From contig JAADHC010000048.1 of assembly GCA_013152085.1 (NCBI GenBank), positions 21,790 through 85,789 of the forward strand: a stretch of DNA of 64,000 nt. Reading direction: 5' to 3'. The notes under the pieces are model-generated. The model was not told the origin of the DNA. It ran no database searches and was given only the letters and a program-made list of their open reading frames with translations. The first letter of the stretch is position 1. Every line of letters starts with the position of its first letter. Shown piece by piece: positions 27,875 through 36,434 of the stretch. The DNA is from Chlorobiota bacterium (GTDB lineage Bacteria > Bacteroidota > Bacteroidia > Bacteroidales > VadinHA17). A program made the position numbers and the translations under genes.

Positions 27875-30031
27875 ATGAAAACTTATCAAACCAAAGAAAT
27901 CAGAAACATTTCATTGTTAGGCAATGCCGGAGCGGGGAAAACAACCCTTGCAGAAGCCATGCTGTTCAATGGCGGAGTTATTGAGCGCAGAGGTAGTATA
28001 GATCAGAAAAATACGGTTTCCGATTATAATCCGGTAGAACATGAACAGGGAAATTCGGTTTTTTCCTCGGTATTGTATGCTGAATTTAATCAACACAAGA
28101 TCAACATCATTGATAACCCGGGGTTGGATGATTTTTCGGGACAGGCCGTTGCCTCACTCAACCCTGCCGATACGGGATTGATCGTACTTAATGCCCAGAA
28201 TGGTGTCGAAGTAGGTGCCGAAATTCATTTCAGGCACGCTCAAGCCGCCAATATTCCGGTATTTTTTGTCATCAACGGCCTTGATCACGAAAAGACCAAT
28301 TTTGAGAAAACCATTGAAACCATCCGTGAGAAGTTTGGTAATGCTGCTGTAATTGTACAATTTCCTGTAAATGAAGGAGACTTGTTCGACTCGGTGATTG
28401 ATGTATTGATGATGAAGATGTACCGTTATGGAAAAGATGGGGACAAAACCGAAATAGCTGATATCCCTGAGGAGTTTAAAGAACGTGCCGATGAACTCCA
28501 TAACGAGTTGGTCGAAAAAGCCGCCGAGAACGATGAAGCACTAATGGAACTTTTCTTTGAAAAAGACTCGCTCGATGAAGATGAGATGCGCAAGGGTATT
28601 AAAGAAGGCTTGCTTCAAAGAAGCCTTTTTCCTATATTCTGTACTTCAGCCAAGAAAAATGTTGGGATTGGACGATTGATGGAATTCATCACCAATGTTG
28701 CCCCGTCACCGGACGAAATGCCGGCACCTGTAAACAGCAAAGACGAGGAAGTAAAATGTGATCCGGCAGGGCCTGTCTCTCTCTTTGTTTTTAAAACATC
28801 TATTGAAGAACATGTGGGTGAAGTGAATTTTTTCAAGGTGCTTTCCGGAGAAGTTAAGGAAGGCATGGACCTGATCAACACAAACACTTCTGCCAAAGAA
28901 CGTGTATCCCAGCTTTTTGTCACTGCCGGAAAGAAAAAAGATAAAGTATCTTCTATGGTTGCCGGGGATATCGGGGCAACGGTAAAACTAAAAAGTACCA
29001 AAACCAATCACACCTTGAATGCTCCGGGTCAGGACTGGACGATGTCTCCCATAAGCTTTCCGGAACCAAGGCACAGGACAGCGATCAAAGCTAAAAATGA
29101 AGGTGATGATGAGAAACTGGGTGAAGTTTTACAACGGTTTCATGATGAAGATCCTACCATACAGATTGAATATTCAAAAGAACTCAAACAGATTCTCATT
29201 CACGGTTTAGGCGAACATCACCTGAACATTTTAAAATGGCATCTTGATAACATTTTCAAGATTGATGTTGAATTTATCACCCCTAAGATCCCTTACCGTG
29301 AAACCATTACCAGAGTAGCTCAGGCTACCTATCGCCACAAGAAACAATCAGGAGGGGCAGGTCAGTTTGGCGAAGTGCATCTGGTTATCGAACCTTATAA
29401 AGCAGGCGCACCTGATCCTGCCGTATATAAAGTAAACGGAAAAGAGATAAAGGTTTCTGTTCGCGACAAACAGGAACAGGATTTGCCCTGGGGCGGGAAG
29501 CTTATATTCTACAATTGTATTGTCGGCGGTTCTATCGATGCCCGTTTCCTGCCGGCCATCCTGAAAGGGATTATGGAAAAGATGGAAGAGGGCCCCCTGA
29601 CCGGTTCGTATGCCCGTGACATCCGTGTTGCAGTGTATGACGGTAAAATGCATCCCGTTGATTCCAATGAAATTTCATTCAAACTTGCCGGCCGGAATGC
29701 TTTCAGCATGGCATTTAAAAATGCCGGTCCGAAAATCATGGAACCCATTTATGAAGTGAATGTATGGGTGCCTGCAGACAGGATGGGTGATGTGATGAGC
29801 GACCTTCAGGGACGCCGCGCAATTGTTATGGGGATGAGCAGTGAAAAGGGCTTTGAGAAAATCTCTGCCAAAGTGCCGTTGGCAGAAATGAATAAATATT
29901 CCACTTCACTCAGTTCACTTACCGGCGGTCGTGCTATGTATACGATGAAGTTTTCGGAATATGCACAGGTGCCGGGAGAAATCCAGGAGGAGCTGCTTAA
30001 AGCATACGCAGCCGAACAGGAGGGAGAATAA
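27875..30031 (+). CDS. fusA2: EF-G2-like elongation factor lacking canonical GTPase residues
   Basis: A 718-residue EF-G paralogue with all five domains: P-loop domain 1, domain II, then GLGEHHLNIL (III), SGGAGQFGEVHLVIEP (IV) and EGPLTGSYARDIRVAVYDGKMH, ending in a basic/acidic tail. Domain 1 departs from EF-G. The P-loop GNAGAGKTT is kept, but G3 reads DNPGLDDF with Leu84 replacing the catalytic His, and G4 reads NGLD (134-137) instead of NKxD. The switch I Thr motif is not evident. Bacteroides thetaiotaomicron EF-G2 is reported to support translation without GTP hydrolysis and to matter under carbon limitation; this gene fits that type. It has its own promoter, divergent from the ribosomal cluster, and a hairpin terminator. 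Confidence 0.9.
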   Translation: MKTYQTKEIRNISLLGNAGAGKTTLAEAMLFNGGVIERRGSIDQKNTVSDYNPVEHEQGNSVFSSVLYAEFNQHKINIIDNPGLDDFSGQAVASLNPADTGLIVLNAQNGVEVGAEIHFRHAQAANIPVFFVINGLDHEKTNFEKTIETIREKFGNAAVIVQFPVNEGDLFDSVIDVLMMKMYRYGKDGDKTEIADIPEEFKERADELHNELVEKAAENDEALMELFFEKDSLDEDEMRKGIKEGLLQRSLFPIFCTSAKKNVGIGRLMEFITNVAPSPDEMPAPVNSKDEEVKCDPAGPVSLFVFKTSIEEHVGEVNFFKVLSGEVKEGMDLINTNTSAKERVSQLFVTAGKKKDKVSSMVAGDIGATVKLKSTKTNHTLNAPGQDWTMSPISFPEPRHRTAIKAKNEGDDEKLGEVLQRFHDEDPTIQIEYSKELKQILIHGLGEHHLNILKWHLDNIFKIDVEFITPKIPYRETITRVAQATYRHKKQSGGAGQFGEVHLVIEPYKAGAPDPAVYKVNGKEIKVSVRDKQEQDLPWGGKLIFYNCIVGGSIDARFLPAILKGIMEKMEEGPLTGSYARDIRVAVYDGKMHPVDSNEISFKLAGRNAFSMAFKNAGPKIMEPIYEVNVWVPADRMGDVMSDLQGRRAIVMGMSSEKGFEKISAKVPLAEMNKYSTSLSSLTGGRAMYTMKFSEYAQVPGEIQEELLKAYAAEQEGE

Positions 30032-30057
30032 TAGGAAAAATAATATGGATCATCCGG

Positions 30058-30087
30058 AAAAGCTGTCTGAAAGGACAGCTTTTTTTT
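30058..30087 (+). terminator. intrinsic terminator after EF-G2, possibly bidirectional
   Basis: AGCTGTC/GACAGCT with a 6-base loop followed by TTTTTTTT. It begins about 25 bases after the EF-G2 stop. The T-run reaches the stop codon of the converging PKD protein, so the same hairpin probably serves both genes. Confidence 0.85.
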
Positions 30088-31363
30088 ATTCTCTGAAAAG
30101 ATAGACAAATCCACGGTATTCTTTACCCTCATACACAACATCATCCCATCCTACCGCACGGATAAGATAAAAATAAAGTCCCGGACTGGCTTTGCCATTA
30201 CCATTCACACGGCCGTCCCATCCCTGCCACTGCTGTAAAGCCTCACCCCGGCCACTGAATTCATACACTTTCTGACCGTTCCGGCTGAAAACCTGCATAT
30301 ACACGAACCGGAGGGATTTGGACGAAATCCTGAAATAATCATTATACCCATCCCCGTTGGGACTGAATACATTCGGTATGGCAATCTCGGAAGGATCAAC
30401 GGTTATTGACTCATACACCATACTGTCCACACAACCTTCTTCACTCCAGGCAGTCAGTACGGGTTTGTACTCGCCGGGAATATAATAGGTATGCGGTTCC
30501 GGAATTTCCATGATAGAAGTTGTATCGTCCCCAAACTTCCATTCAAAGGCAACACCATTGATGGATTTGTTGGTAAAGTCTACTTCGAGGGGAGCTTCTC
30601 CCTGATTGGGCTGCGGTTCAAAATCAGCTTTGACATGGATCGTTTTATAAAAGAATTCAGCATGATTTTCACAGAAAAAACTGTCCCGGACATCTAAACG
30701 ATACCACGTATCCTCATAAGGAGGAGCATACGTGATCGGATTTATTTCCAGTGTCGGAAAGGGGATGTCCGAATCCGGGTCGGAGGACCACGCAAACTTA
30801 ATTCCGTTTGTCAGGGATAAGGGCTGCTGATCACCGGGATCATAATAAGTATAGGGGGCTGAGAGGGTGTCACCCTGAAGTGCCACATAATCACAGGTAA
30901 AATTCTTTAATGATGCCTGCACGAAAGGGGTATCCACAAATACCCAGGCATAGAAAAAAGTATCCAGTACCGACGCATCGGTAACGTGAACCCGGTAACC
31001 TCCGCTTGCCAGGGAGTCAACCCGTGATGAGGAGACTCCCGACATGGTCAGAAATGCAGGATCATAATTGTCTGTCACCGGATTATATTTTTGCCAGGAA
31101 AAATCCCACCCCGGAGAACCTCCGGGCGGATAGGCGGTTATGCTGCCCGTTACCTGCTCTCCCTGATCATCAGGGCTGCAATATATATATATAGTGTCGG
31201 TACGTTCGAAACCACTGGTGTATTGTGTGGGAACCTGCAAAGAAGCACCATGCACCACCAACTGGCTGTAAACTCCTGATGAAAAGAGTGCAGATGCAGC
31301 AATGATCAACAGGATCATCAGCCATTTCCTTCTGCGAAGCTTCAGTAAGTTTTGCATCATCAT
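30086..31363 (-). CDS. secreted PKD-domain protein with gliding/T9SS type B C-terminal domain
   Basis: A 425-residue exported protein. A signal peptide (KWLMILLIIAASALFSSGVYSQ) is followed by about 220 residues of beta-rich sequence and a PKD-type domain around 255-335 (GEAPLEVDFTNKSINGVAFEWKFGDD). The C-terminal gliding motility-associated domain starts at IPNVFSPNGDGYNDYF and ends in FVYLFRE. This C-terminal domain directs export through the type IX secretion system in Bacteroidota and anchoring or release at the surface. No enzyme motif is visible, so it is probably an adhesin or structural surface protein. It converges with EF-G2 over a shared terminator. Confidence 0.88.
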   Translation of the reverse strand: MMMQNLLKLRRRKWLMILLIIAASALFSSGVYSQLVVHGASLQVPTQYTSGFERTDTIYIYCSPDDQGEQVTGSITAYPPGGSPGWDFSWQKYNPVTDNYDPAFLTMSGVSSSRVDSLASGGYRVHVTDASVLDTFFYAWVFVDTPFVQASLKNFTCDYVALQGDTLSAPYTYYDPGDQQPLSLTNGIKFAWSSDPDSDIPFPTLEINPITYAPPYEDTWYRLDVRDSFFCENHAEFFYKTIHVKADFEPQPNQGEAPLEVDFTNKSINGVAFEWKFGDDTTSIMEIPEPHTYYIPGEYKPVLTAWSEEGCVDSMVYESITVDPSEIAIPNVFSPNGDGYNDYFRISSKSLRFVYMQVFSRNGQKVYEFSGRGEALQQWQGWDGRVNGNGKASPGLYFYLIRAVGWDDVVYEGKEYRGFVYLFRE

Positions 31364-31577
31364 TATTCAACACCCTGTTTATCAACACAAATCACAACGA
31401 TAACCTATGATTTTCAGTGTCGTTGGTTTACAGGAAATAGTTCAGCAAAGATTGTAATTAATTAAGAAACGAAAATAAGATAATTTATTTTATCGTTCTT
31501 ACTTGTCCGGAAAAGTATATGAACCCGGCCTTCCGGAGATTGTGGATAAAAAAGGGGTTCGGATTTTTCCGGACTGC

Positions 31578-31607
31578 CTGTATTATCATAAACAATCCGT
31601 ATTTTTG
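31578..31607 (+). promoter_or_regulatory. candidate pcrA promoter
   Basis: TATTTTTG (31600-31607) fits TAnnTTTG, with CTG at the -33 position 19 bases upstream. It lies inside the longer track ORF and would start transcription about 10 bases before the ATG at 31623, supporting the shorter protein. Confidence 0.5.
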
Positions 31608-31622
31608 ACCCGAAAAAACGGG

Positions 31623-33944
31623 ATGGTGGATATTTTTACAGAACTGAATAAAACCCAGCTTGAAGCCGTACAACACACTGAAGGCCCCTCACTGATCATT
31701 GCCGGAGCAGGATCGGGGAAGACCCGTGTTCTCACCTACCGGATTTCCTGGCTTTTGTCGAACGGCGTTCCCGCTTCCTCGGTTCTGGCCCTAACTTTTA
31801 CCAACAAAGCAGCCCGGGAAATGAAAGAACGGATCCAGAACCTTGTCGGGGATGACCGTGCCCGGTATCTCTGGATGGGAACATTTCATTCCATGTTTGC
31901 CAGAATCCTGCGTAACGAAGGGCATCTTTTGGGATACCCTTCCAGTTTCACCATTTACGATACTACCGATTCCAAAAACCTGGTAAAAACCATCATCCGG
32001 GAAATGCAGCTTGATGAGAAGATGTATAAACCCGGTGAAGTTTTCCACCGTATTTCCACGGCTAAGAATGCCCTGATCACTCCCCAGGCATATGGCGGGA
32101 TCACCGAACTGATATCTTTCGACCAATCGACCAGGAGAGAAAAAATCATAGATATTTACAAGAAATATGCCTCCCGTTGTCTCAAGGCCGGTGCCATGGA
32201 TTTTGATGACCTGCTGCTGAACACCAATATACTTTTTCGTGATTTTCCGGACATACTCGATAAATATCAGCAAAAATTCCATTTTATTCTTGTGGATGAA
32301 TACCAGGATACCAACCTTGCCCAGTATATGATCCTCAAGAAACTCTCCGAAAACCACCGGAACATTTGTGTCGTGGGAGACGATGCACAGAGTATTTATG
32401 CTTTTCGCGGTGCCCGTATTGAGAATATTCTCAACTTCAGGAACGACTACCCCGAAGCGAGGGTGTATAAACTGGAGCGGAATTACCGTTCCACACAAAA
32501 TATTGTAGAGGCAGCAAACAGCCTGATTGAGAAGAACTCCGAAAAACTGTCGAAAAAAGTTTTTTCCAAAAACGATCTTGGTGAAAAAATCAGGGTGGTT
32601 CATGCAGCTACCGATACCGAAGAAGGATTCCTTGTTGCCAATGCCATTTTTGACGAACATCTGCAGGAACAGGTTCACTACCGGGAGTTTGCCATTCTTT
32701 ATCGCACCAATGCCCAGTCGAGGATTTTTGAAGAAGCCCTGAGAAAAAGGAATATCCCTTATAAAGTTTATGGAAGTGTCTCTTTTTACCAGCGAAAAGA
32801 GATTAAAGACGTACTGGCCTACCTGCGTCTGATTGTGAATCCACGGGATGACGAATCGCTGAAACGGATCATTAATTTCCCGGCAAGGGGTATCGGTAAA
32901 ACCACCCTCGACAAGCTGGAGGCCGCAGCACTGCAAAGCGGGAAGAATCTGTGGTATGTTATCACCCATCCCGGTGAGTTTGACCTGAGGATCAACAGTG
33001 GGCTGCAAAAACGGATTTCAGGATTTGTACAACTGATCTCCGGGAGTATGGATAAACGAAATCAAATGGATGCCTACGAGCTGGCCTACGAAGTAACCAA
33101 AAAGGCCGGTATTCTGAATTTGATGCAACAAAGTTCAGCCCCCGAAGAGATAAGCCGGTATGAAAACATTCAGGAACTGCTCAACGGGATCAGTGAATTT
33201 ATTGCCGAGCCCGAACAGGAAGGCAGGTTTGTCTCACTAGATGAATATCTCCAGAATGTAAGTTTACTTACCGATCTGGATACCGATACGGAGGAGTCCG
33301 ATGATTCGGTAAAAATCATGACCGCACATTCGGCCAAAGGCCTGGAATTCAGTCATGTGTTTATTGCCGGGGTGGAAGAAAACCTTTTTCCTTCGCAACT
33401 CTCCAACTCCACGCAACGTGAACTGGAAGAAGAGCGCCGGCTTTTTTATGTGGCACTTACCAGGGCAAAGAAAAGAGTAACCATTTCATGGGCACGCAGC
33501 CGTTTTCGCTGGGGAAGCACGATATCCTGCAACCCCAGCCGTTTTATCGATGAGATAAACCCGGAATTTCTGGACCTCCCCTCCGGACAAATTACTCCCC
33601 GGAATGGCGCCTTTGATACCATTCCAAATCCGGAATACACAACTTCTTCCGGCAGTCAAAAAACAACAGTAAATTTCAGGCCCCGGCAAAGATCAAGGTT
33701 TAGGCCTGTAAACGACCATCGCCCGGCACCAAACCCGCACACAGATTTCAAGTCCGATGATCCGGCTGAAATTTTTCCGGGACAGCGGGTCGAACATGCT
33801 CTTTTTGGAGAAGGGAAAGTGCTGCATGTCGAGGGAAATTTACAGGACCGGAAAGCAACCGTGTTTTTCAAAGATCACGGACAAAAACAACTGCTCCTTA
33901 AATTTGCCCGTCTGAAAATCATCCGTCAGCATGATAAAGAATAA
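31623..33944 (+). CDS. pcrA: UvrD/PcrA-type ATP-dependent DNA helicase
   Basis: A 773-residue superfamily 1A 3'-5' helicase for repair and for clearing replication obstacles. The ATG at 31623 (MVDIFTELNKTQLEAVQH) is chosen because that is the family start and a promoter element lies just upstream. Motifs in order: Q motif, AGAGSGKTR (I), LALTFTNKAAREM (Ia), VDEYQDTN (II), VVGDDAQSIYAFRGA (III), LERNYRS (IV), MTAHSAKGLEF (V) and RRLFYVALTRAKKR (VI). The C-terminal tail has a Tudor-like RNA polymerase interaction segment (GQRVEHALFGEGKVLHVEG), as in PcrA. It stands alone between the T9SS protein and DUF4290. Confidence 0.95.
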   Translation: MVDIFTELNKTQLEAVQHTEGPSLIIAGAGSGKTRVLTYRISWLLSNGVPASSVLALTFTNKAAREMKERIQNLVGDDRARYLWMGTFHSMFARILRNEGHLLGYPSSFTIYDTTDSKNLVKTIIREMQLDEKMYKPGEVFHRISTAKNALITPQAYGGITELISFDQSTRREKIIDIYKKYASRCLKAGAMDFDDLLLNTNILFRDFPDILDKYQQKFHFILVDEYQDTNLAQYMILKKLSENHRNICVVGDDAQSIYAFRGARIENILNFRNDYPEARVYKLERNYRSTQNIVEAANSLIEKNSEKLSKKVFSKNDLGEKIRVVHAATDTEEGFLVANAIFDEHLQEQVHYREFAILYRTNAQSRIFEEALRKRNIPYKVYGSVSFYQRKEIKDVLAYLRLIVNPRDDESLKRIINFPARGIGKTTLDKLEAAALQSGKNLWYVITHPGEFDLRINSGLQKRISGFVQLISGSMDKRNQMDAYELAYEVTKKAGILNLMQQSSAPEEISRYENIQELLNGISEFIAEPEQEGRFVSLDEYLQNVSLLTDLDTDTEESDDSVKIMTAHSAKGLEFSHVFIAGVEENLFPSQLSNSTQRELEEERRLFYVALTRAKKRVTISWARSRFRWGSTISCNPSRFIDEINPEFLDLPSGQITPRNGAFDTIPNPEYTTSSGSQKTTVNFRPRQRSRFRPVNDHRPAPNPHTDFKSDDPAEIFPGQRVEHALFGEGKVLHVEGNLQDRKATVFFKDHGQKQLLLKFARLKIIRQHDKE

Positions 33945-33954
33945 CAGTTCATTT

Positions 33955-33984
33955 TTGTATTTTTATCAAGATTATGTAGCTTTG
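33955..33984 (+). promoter_or_regulatory. promoter of the DUF4290-murA operon
   Basis: TTG (33955-33957), exactly 19 bases, then TAGCTTTG (33977-33984): a full match to the Bacteroidetes consensus. The leader to the ATG at 34102 would be about 110 bases. Confidence 0.8.
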
Positions 33985-34101
33985 CCGTGAATTCCGCTCC
34001 GGATAAGTTAATAATAGCTGAAAAAACGCATCGAATAATCATCGGAAAGACAATATTCTCTGATTTTTCTTTCCTATAAATAAATTTAAAAAAAAAAGAT
34101 C

Positions 34102-34707
34102 ATGGGTAAAAGAAAACCCCGTTATAATTACAATACAACACGCGAACCGTTAAAACTCCCGGAATATGGAAGACATATCCATGAGATGGTACAACATCTG
34201 AAAACCATTCCGGAACGTGACACCCGCAATAAGGCCGCGCAAACCCTTATCGCGATCATGCAAAACATGACTCCTCACCGGGACATGAACGGGGATTTCA
34301 AGCATAAGCTCTGGGATCATCTGACCATCATGGCAGATTATGATCTTGACATTGACGCCCCTTATGAACTGCCTACCCAGGATAAAATGGCTGAAAAGCC
34401 TCGAAAGGTTCCCTATGCTTCAGAGCAGATACGTTTTAAACATTACGGCCATCTGACCGAAGAATTGATTTCCACGGCATCCGGCATGCCGGAAGGGGAA
34501 GAGAAAAGCCTGCTCATCAAAATGATTGCCAACCACATGAAACGGCAATATCTTAAATGGAACCGCCAGCAGGTTACTGATGAAGTTATTTTCAATGATA
34601 TGATTACGCTTGCCGGCGGGAAGCTTAAGATCCCTGACGAACTTATTCTAAAAGAAAACAAGGATCTTCTCGGTAAGAAGAAAAAGAAAAATTTCAGAAA
34701 AAAATAA
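34102..34707 (+). CDS. DUF4290 family protein
   Basis: A 201-residue cytoplasmic protein recognised as DUF4290, a family essentially confined to Bacteroidota and usually found directly before murA, as here (15-base gap). It begins MGKRKPRYNYNTTREPLKLPEYGRHIHEMV, is largely helical with several conserved His and Trp residues (LWDHLTIM, MIANHMKRQYLKWNR), and ends in a Lys-rich tail (LLGKKKKKNFRKK). No catalytic motif is known. The constant link with murA suggests a role near cell-wall precursor synthesis, but this is inference. Confidence 0.85.
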   Translation: MGKRKPRYNYNTTREPLKLPEYGRHIHEMVQHLKTIPERDTRNKAAQTLIAIMQNMTPHRDMNGDFKHKLWDHLTIMADYDLDIDAPYELPTQDKMAEKPRKVPYASEQIRFKHYGHLTEELISTASGMPEGEEKSLLIKMIANHMKRQYLKWNRQQVTDEVIFNDMITLAGGKLKIPDELILKENKDLLGKKKKKNFRKK

Positions 34708-34722
34708 ATCGTATTTTTCCCC

Positions 34723-36030
34723 ATGGGCACTTTTACCATCACCGGCCGGAAAAAGATTCACGGTGATATTGTCCCCCAGGGGGCAAAAAATGAAGCACTC
34801 CAGGTAATTGCAGCAACCCTGCTCACAAGTGATGAGGTTCTTATCCGTAACATTCCCGACATCCGCGATGTCCGGAAGATGATCGACATTGTTAAGCTTC
34901 TTGGTGCTGAAGTTAAACACGTAAGCAATCATACCTGGCGGTTCAAAGCAGAAAATATTGATATCCGCCAACTCGAAAGTAAAGCTTTTTATGAAGCCGC
35001 AGAGGCATTGCGTGGTTCCGTTATGATCACCGGACCGTTACTTGCCCGTTTCGGTTACGGGTTGATTCCCAAACCGGGAGGTGATAAAATCGGCCGTCGA
35101 CGCCTGGATACGCACCTGAACGGTCTTGCCTGTCTTGGGGCATCCTTCCGGTATGATCAGGCAATCAATGCTTATGCGGTAACTGCAAAATCACTCCGGG
35201 GTACAGACATGCTTCTCGAGGAAGCTTCCGTAACCGGAACGGCAAATATCCTTATGGCAGCTGTAATGGCCGGGGGAAAAACCACTATTTTTAATGCGGC
35301 ATGTGAACCATATATACAGCAACTTTGCCGGATGCTGATTGCCATGGGTGCCAGAATAAGCGGGATTGGCTCCAACAGGCTTACGATTGAAGGCGTAACA
35401 CATCTTACCGGCTGTACCCATACCGTTCTGCCCGATATGATCGAAGTCGGCAGTTTTATCGGGATGGCTGTAATGACTGCTTCACAAATACGTATCCGCA
35501 ACGTCTCTTACGAAAACCTGGGTCTGATCCCCGGGGCATTCCACCGTCTCGGAATCCGGATCGAAAAAGAAAATGATGATATTATTGTACCCCGGCAGGA
35601 TCATTATGAGATCGAATCTTTTATAGACGGTTCGATTATGACCATTTCTGACGGAATATGGCCGGCTCTCACACCTGACCTGCTGAGCGTTTTTCTGGTG
35701 ATCGCTACCCAGGCTCGCGGTAGTGTATTGATCCACCAGAAAATGTTTGAAAGCCGCCTTTTTTTTGTAGACCGTCTCATTGAAATGGGGGCCCAGATCA
35801 TCCTCTGTGATCCACACAGGGCGACGGTTATCGGCCTTGATCACAAAGTATGCCTGAGAGCTACTACTATGACATCGCCGGATATCCGTGCCGGAGTGGC
35901 CCTGCTTATTGCTGCGATGTCGGCCGAAGGTGTGTCCGTTATTCACAATATCGAACAAATCGACCGGGGTTATGAACAGATCGATAAACGCCTGAATGCC
36001 CTGGGAGCTGAAATTATCCGGAAAGATTAA
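34723..36030 (+). CDS. murA: UDP-N-acetylglucosamine 1-carboxyvinyltransferase, Asp-type active site
   Basis: The 435-residue MurA carries out the first committed step of peptidoglycan synthesis, transferring enolpyruvate from PEP to UDP-GlcNAc. It begins with GRKKIHGDIVPQGAKNEAL, which carries the Lys/Asn active-site pair. The flexible loop reads PKPGGDKIGRRRLDTH, so Asp121 stands where most bacteria have the fosfomycin-reactive Cys. That Cys-to-Asp form is known from naturally fosfomycin-insensitive MurA enzymes. The substrate loop ASVTGTANILMAAVMA is normal. It is co-transcribed with DUF4290. Confidence 0.95.
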   Translation: MGTFTITGRKKIHGDIVPQGAKNEALQVIAATLLTSDEVLIRNIPDIRDVRKMIDIVKLLGAEVKHVSNHTWRFKAENIDIRQLESKAFYEAAEALRGSVMITGPLLARFGYGLIPKPGGDKIGRRRLDTHLNGLACLGASFRYDQAINAYAVTAKSLRGTDMLLEEASVTGTANILMAAVMAGGKTTIFNAACEPYIQQLCRMLIAMGARISGIGSNRLTIEGVTHLTGCTHTVLPDMIEVGSFIGMAVMTASQIRIRNVSYENLGLIPGAFHRLGIRIEKENDDIIVPRQDHYEIESFIDGSIMTISDGIWPALTPDLLSVFLVIATQARGSVLIHQKMFESRLFFVDRLIEMGAQIILCDPHRATVIGLDHKVCLRATTMTSPDIRAGVALLIAAMSAEGVSVIHNIEQIDRGYEQIDKRLNALGAEIIRKD

Positions 36031-36210
36031 TTCAGATCATTTTTAACAATTTTTCTGTTTTTTCATTACAACCACGATATTACCGGTAATAATATTTCCC
36101 CTGGCAGTTTGAAAGGGAAATTGGTCCTGATTTATGGGAATGGGGTAATTATCGGTAGAAACCTGCGTGGCCCAAACCTCGAAAACACACTGAAAAAATT
36201 CCTGAAATAA
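36031..36210 (+). pseudogene. remnant of a TlpA/ResA-like thioredoxin-fold protein C-terminus
   Basis: Directly after the murA stop and in the same frame, a run of 59 sense codons ends at TAA (36208-36210) but has no start codon of its own. The last part translates as GKLVLIYGNGVIIGRNLRGPNLENTLKKFLK. This resembles the C-terminal strand-helix end of TlpA/AhpC-like thiol oxidoreductases (pattern LID-NGKIIA-NLRG--L---L). The catalytic CxxC part is absent. I read it as a decayed gene fragment. Chance resemblance is possible but unlikely given the NGxIIxxNLRG pattern. Confidence 0.5.
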
Positions 36211-36434
36211 AAAAGGTGCTCAGAAAATACCTTTCCTCCCGGCATACCGGGAGGAAATACGAAGTTTTCTGATTTCATGAGCAACACGCTTCCAAACTTA
36301 TTCTTGACAAACCAGGGTGATTATGCTCTATACCTGGAAAGGCATGTCATTTTGTCCTATCATCCAGAATGGCAGAAAATTTGCTGATGCGTCTTGACTT
36401 TTTTTATTAGGTTCGCAACGGTAAATATTAATAC
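36211..36434. other. intergenic region between the gene remnant and grpE
   Basis: Together with the remnant this makes a 404-base stretch without an intact gene. It holds the long hairpin at 36217-36283. No clear TAnnTTTG promoter was found before grpE; the closest is TAGGTTCG at about 36409, with one mismatch. No CIRCE-type repeat is visible. A heat-shock promoter of another kind cannot be excluded. Confidence 0.5.
36217..36283. repeat. two-tier long hairpin
   Basis: The inner stem TTTCCTCCCGG/CCGGGAGGAAA (36232-36257, 4-base loop) is perfect over 11 pairs. It is enclosed by an outer stem TGCTC/GAGCA with AGAAAA/TTTTCT (36217-36227 with 36265-36283, one bulge). It follows the gene remnant. 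It could be a terminator of the murA unit or the end of a decayed mobile element. There is no T-tract directly after the inner stem. Confidence 0.6.

Noticed and set aside
31791-33008. 405-residue minus ORF opposite pcrA
   Set aside because: Antisense shadow of the helicase gene; no domain, no start signal.
36031-36434. Possible tRNA or small RNA in the murA-grpE gap
   Set aside because: No cloverleaf, CCA end or T-loop motif was found; the strong stem is a single long hairpin.
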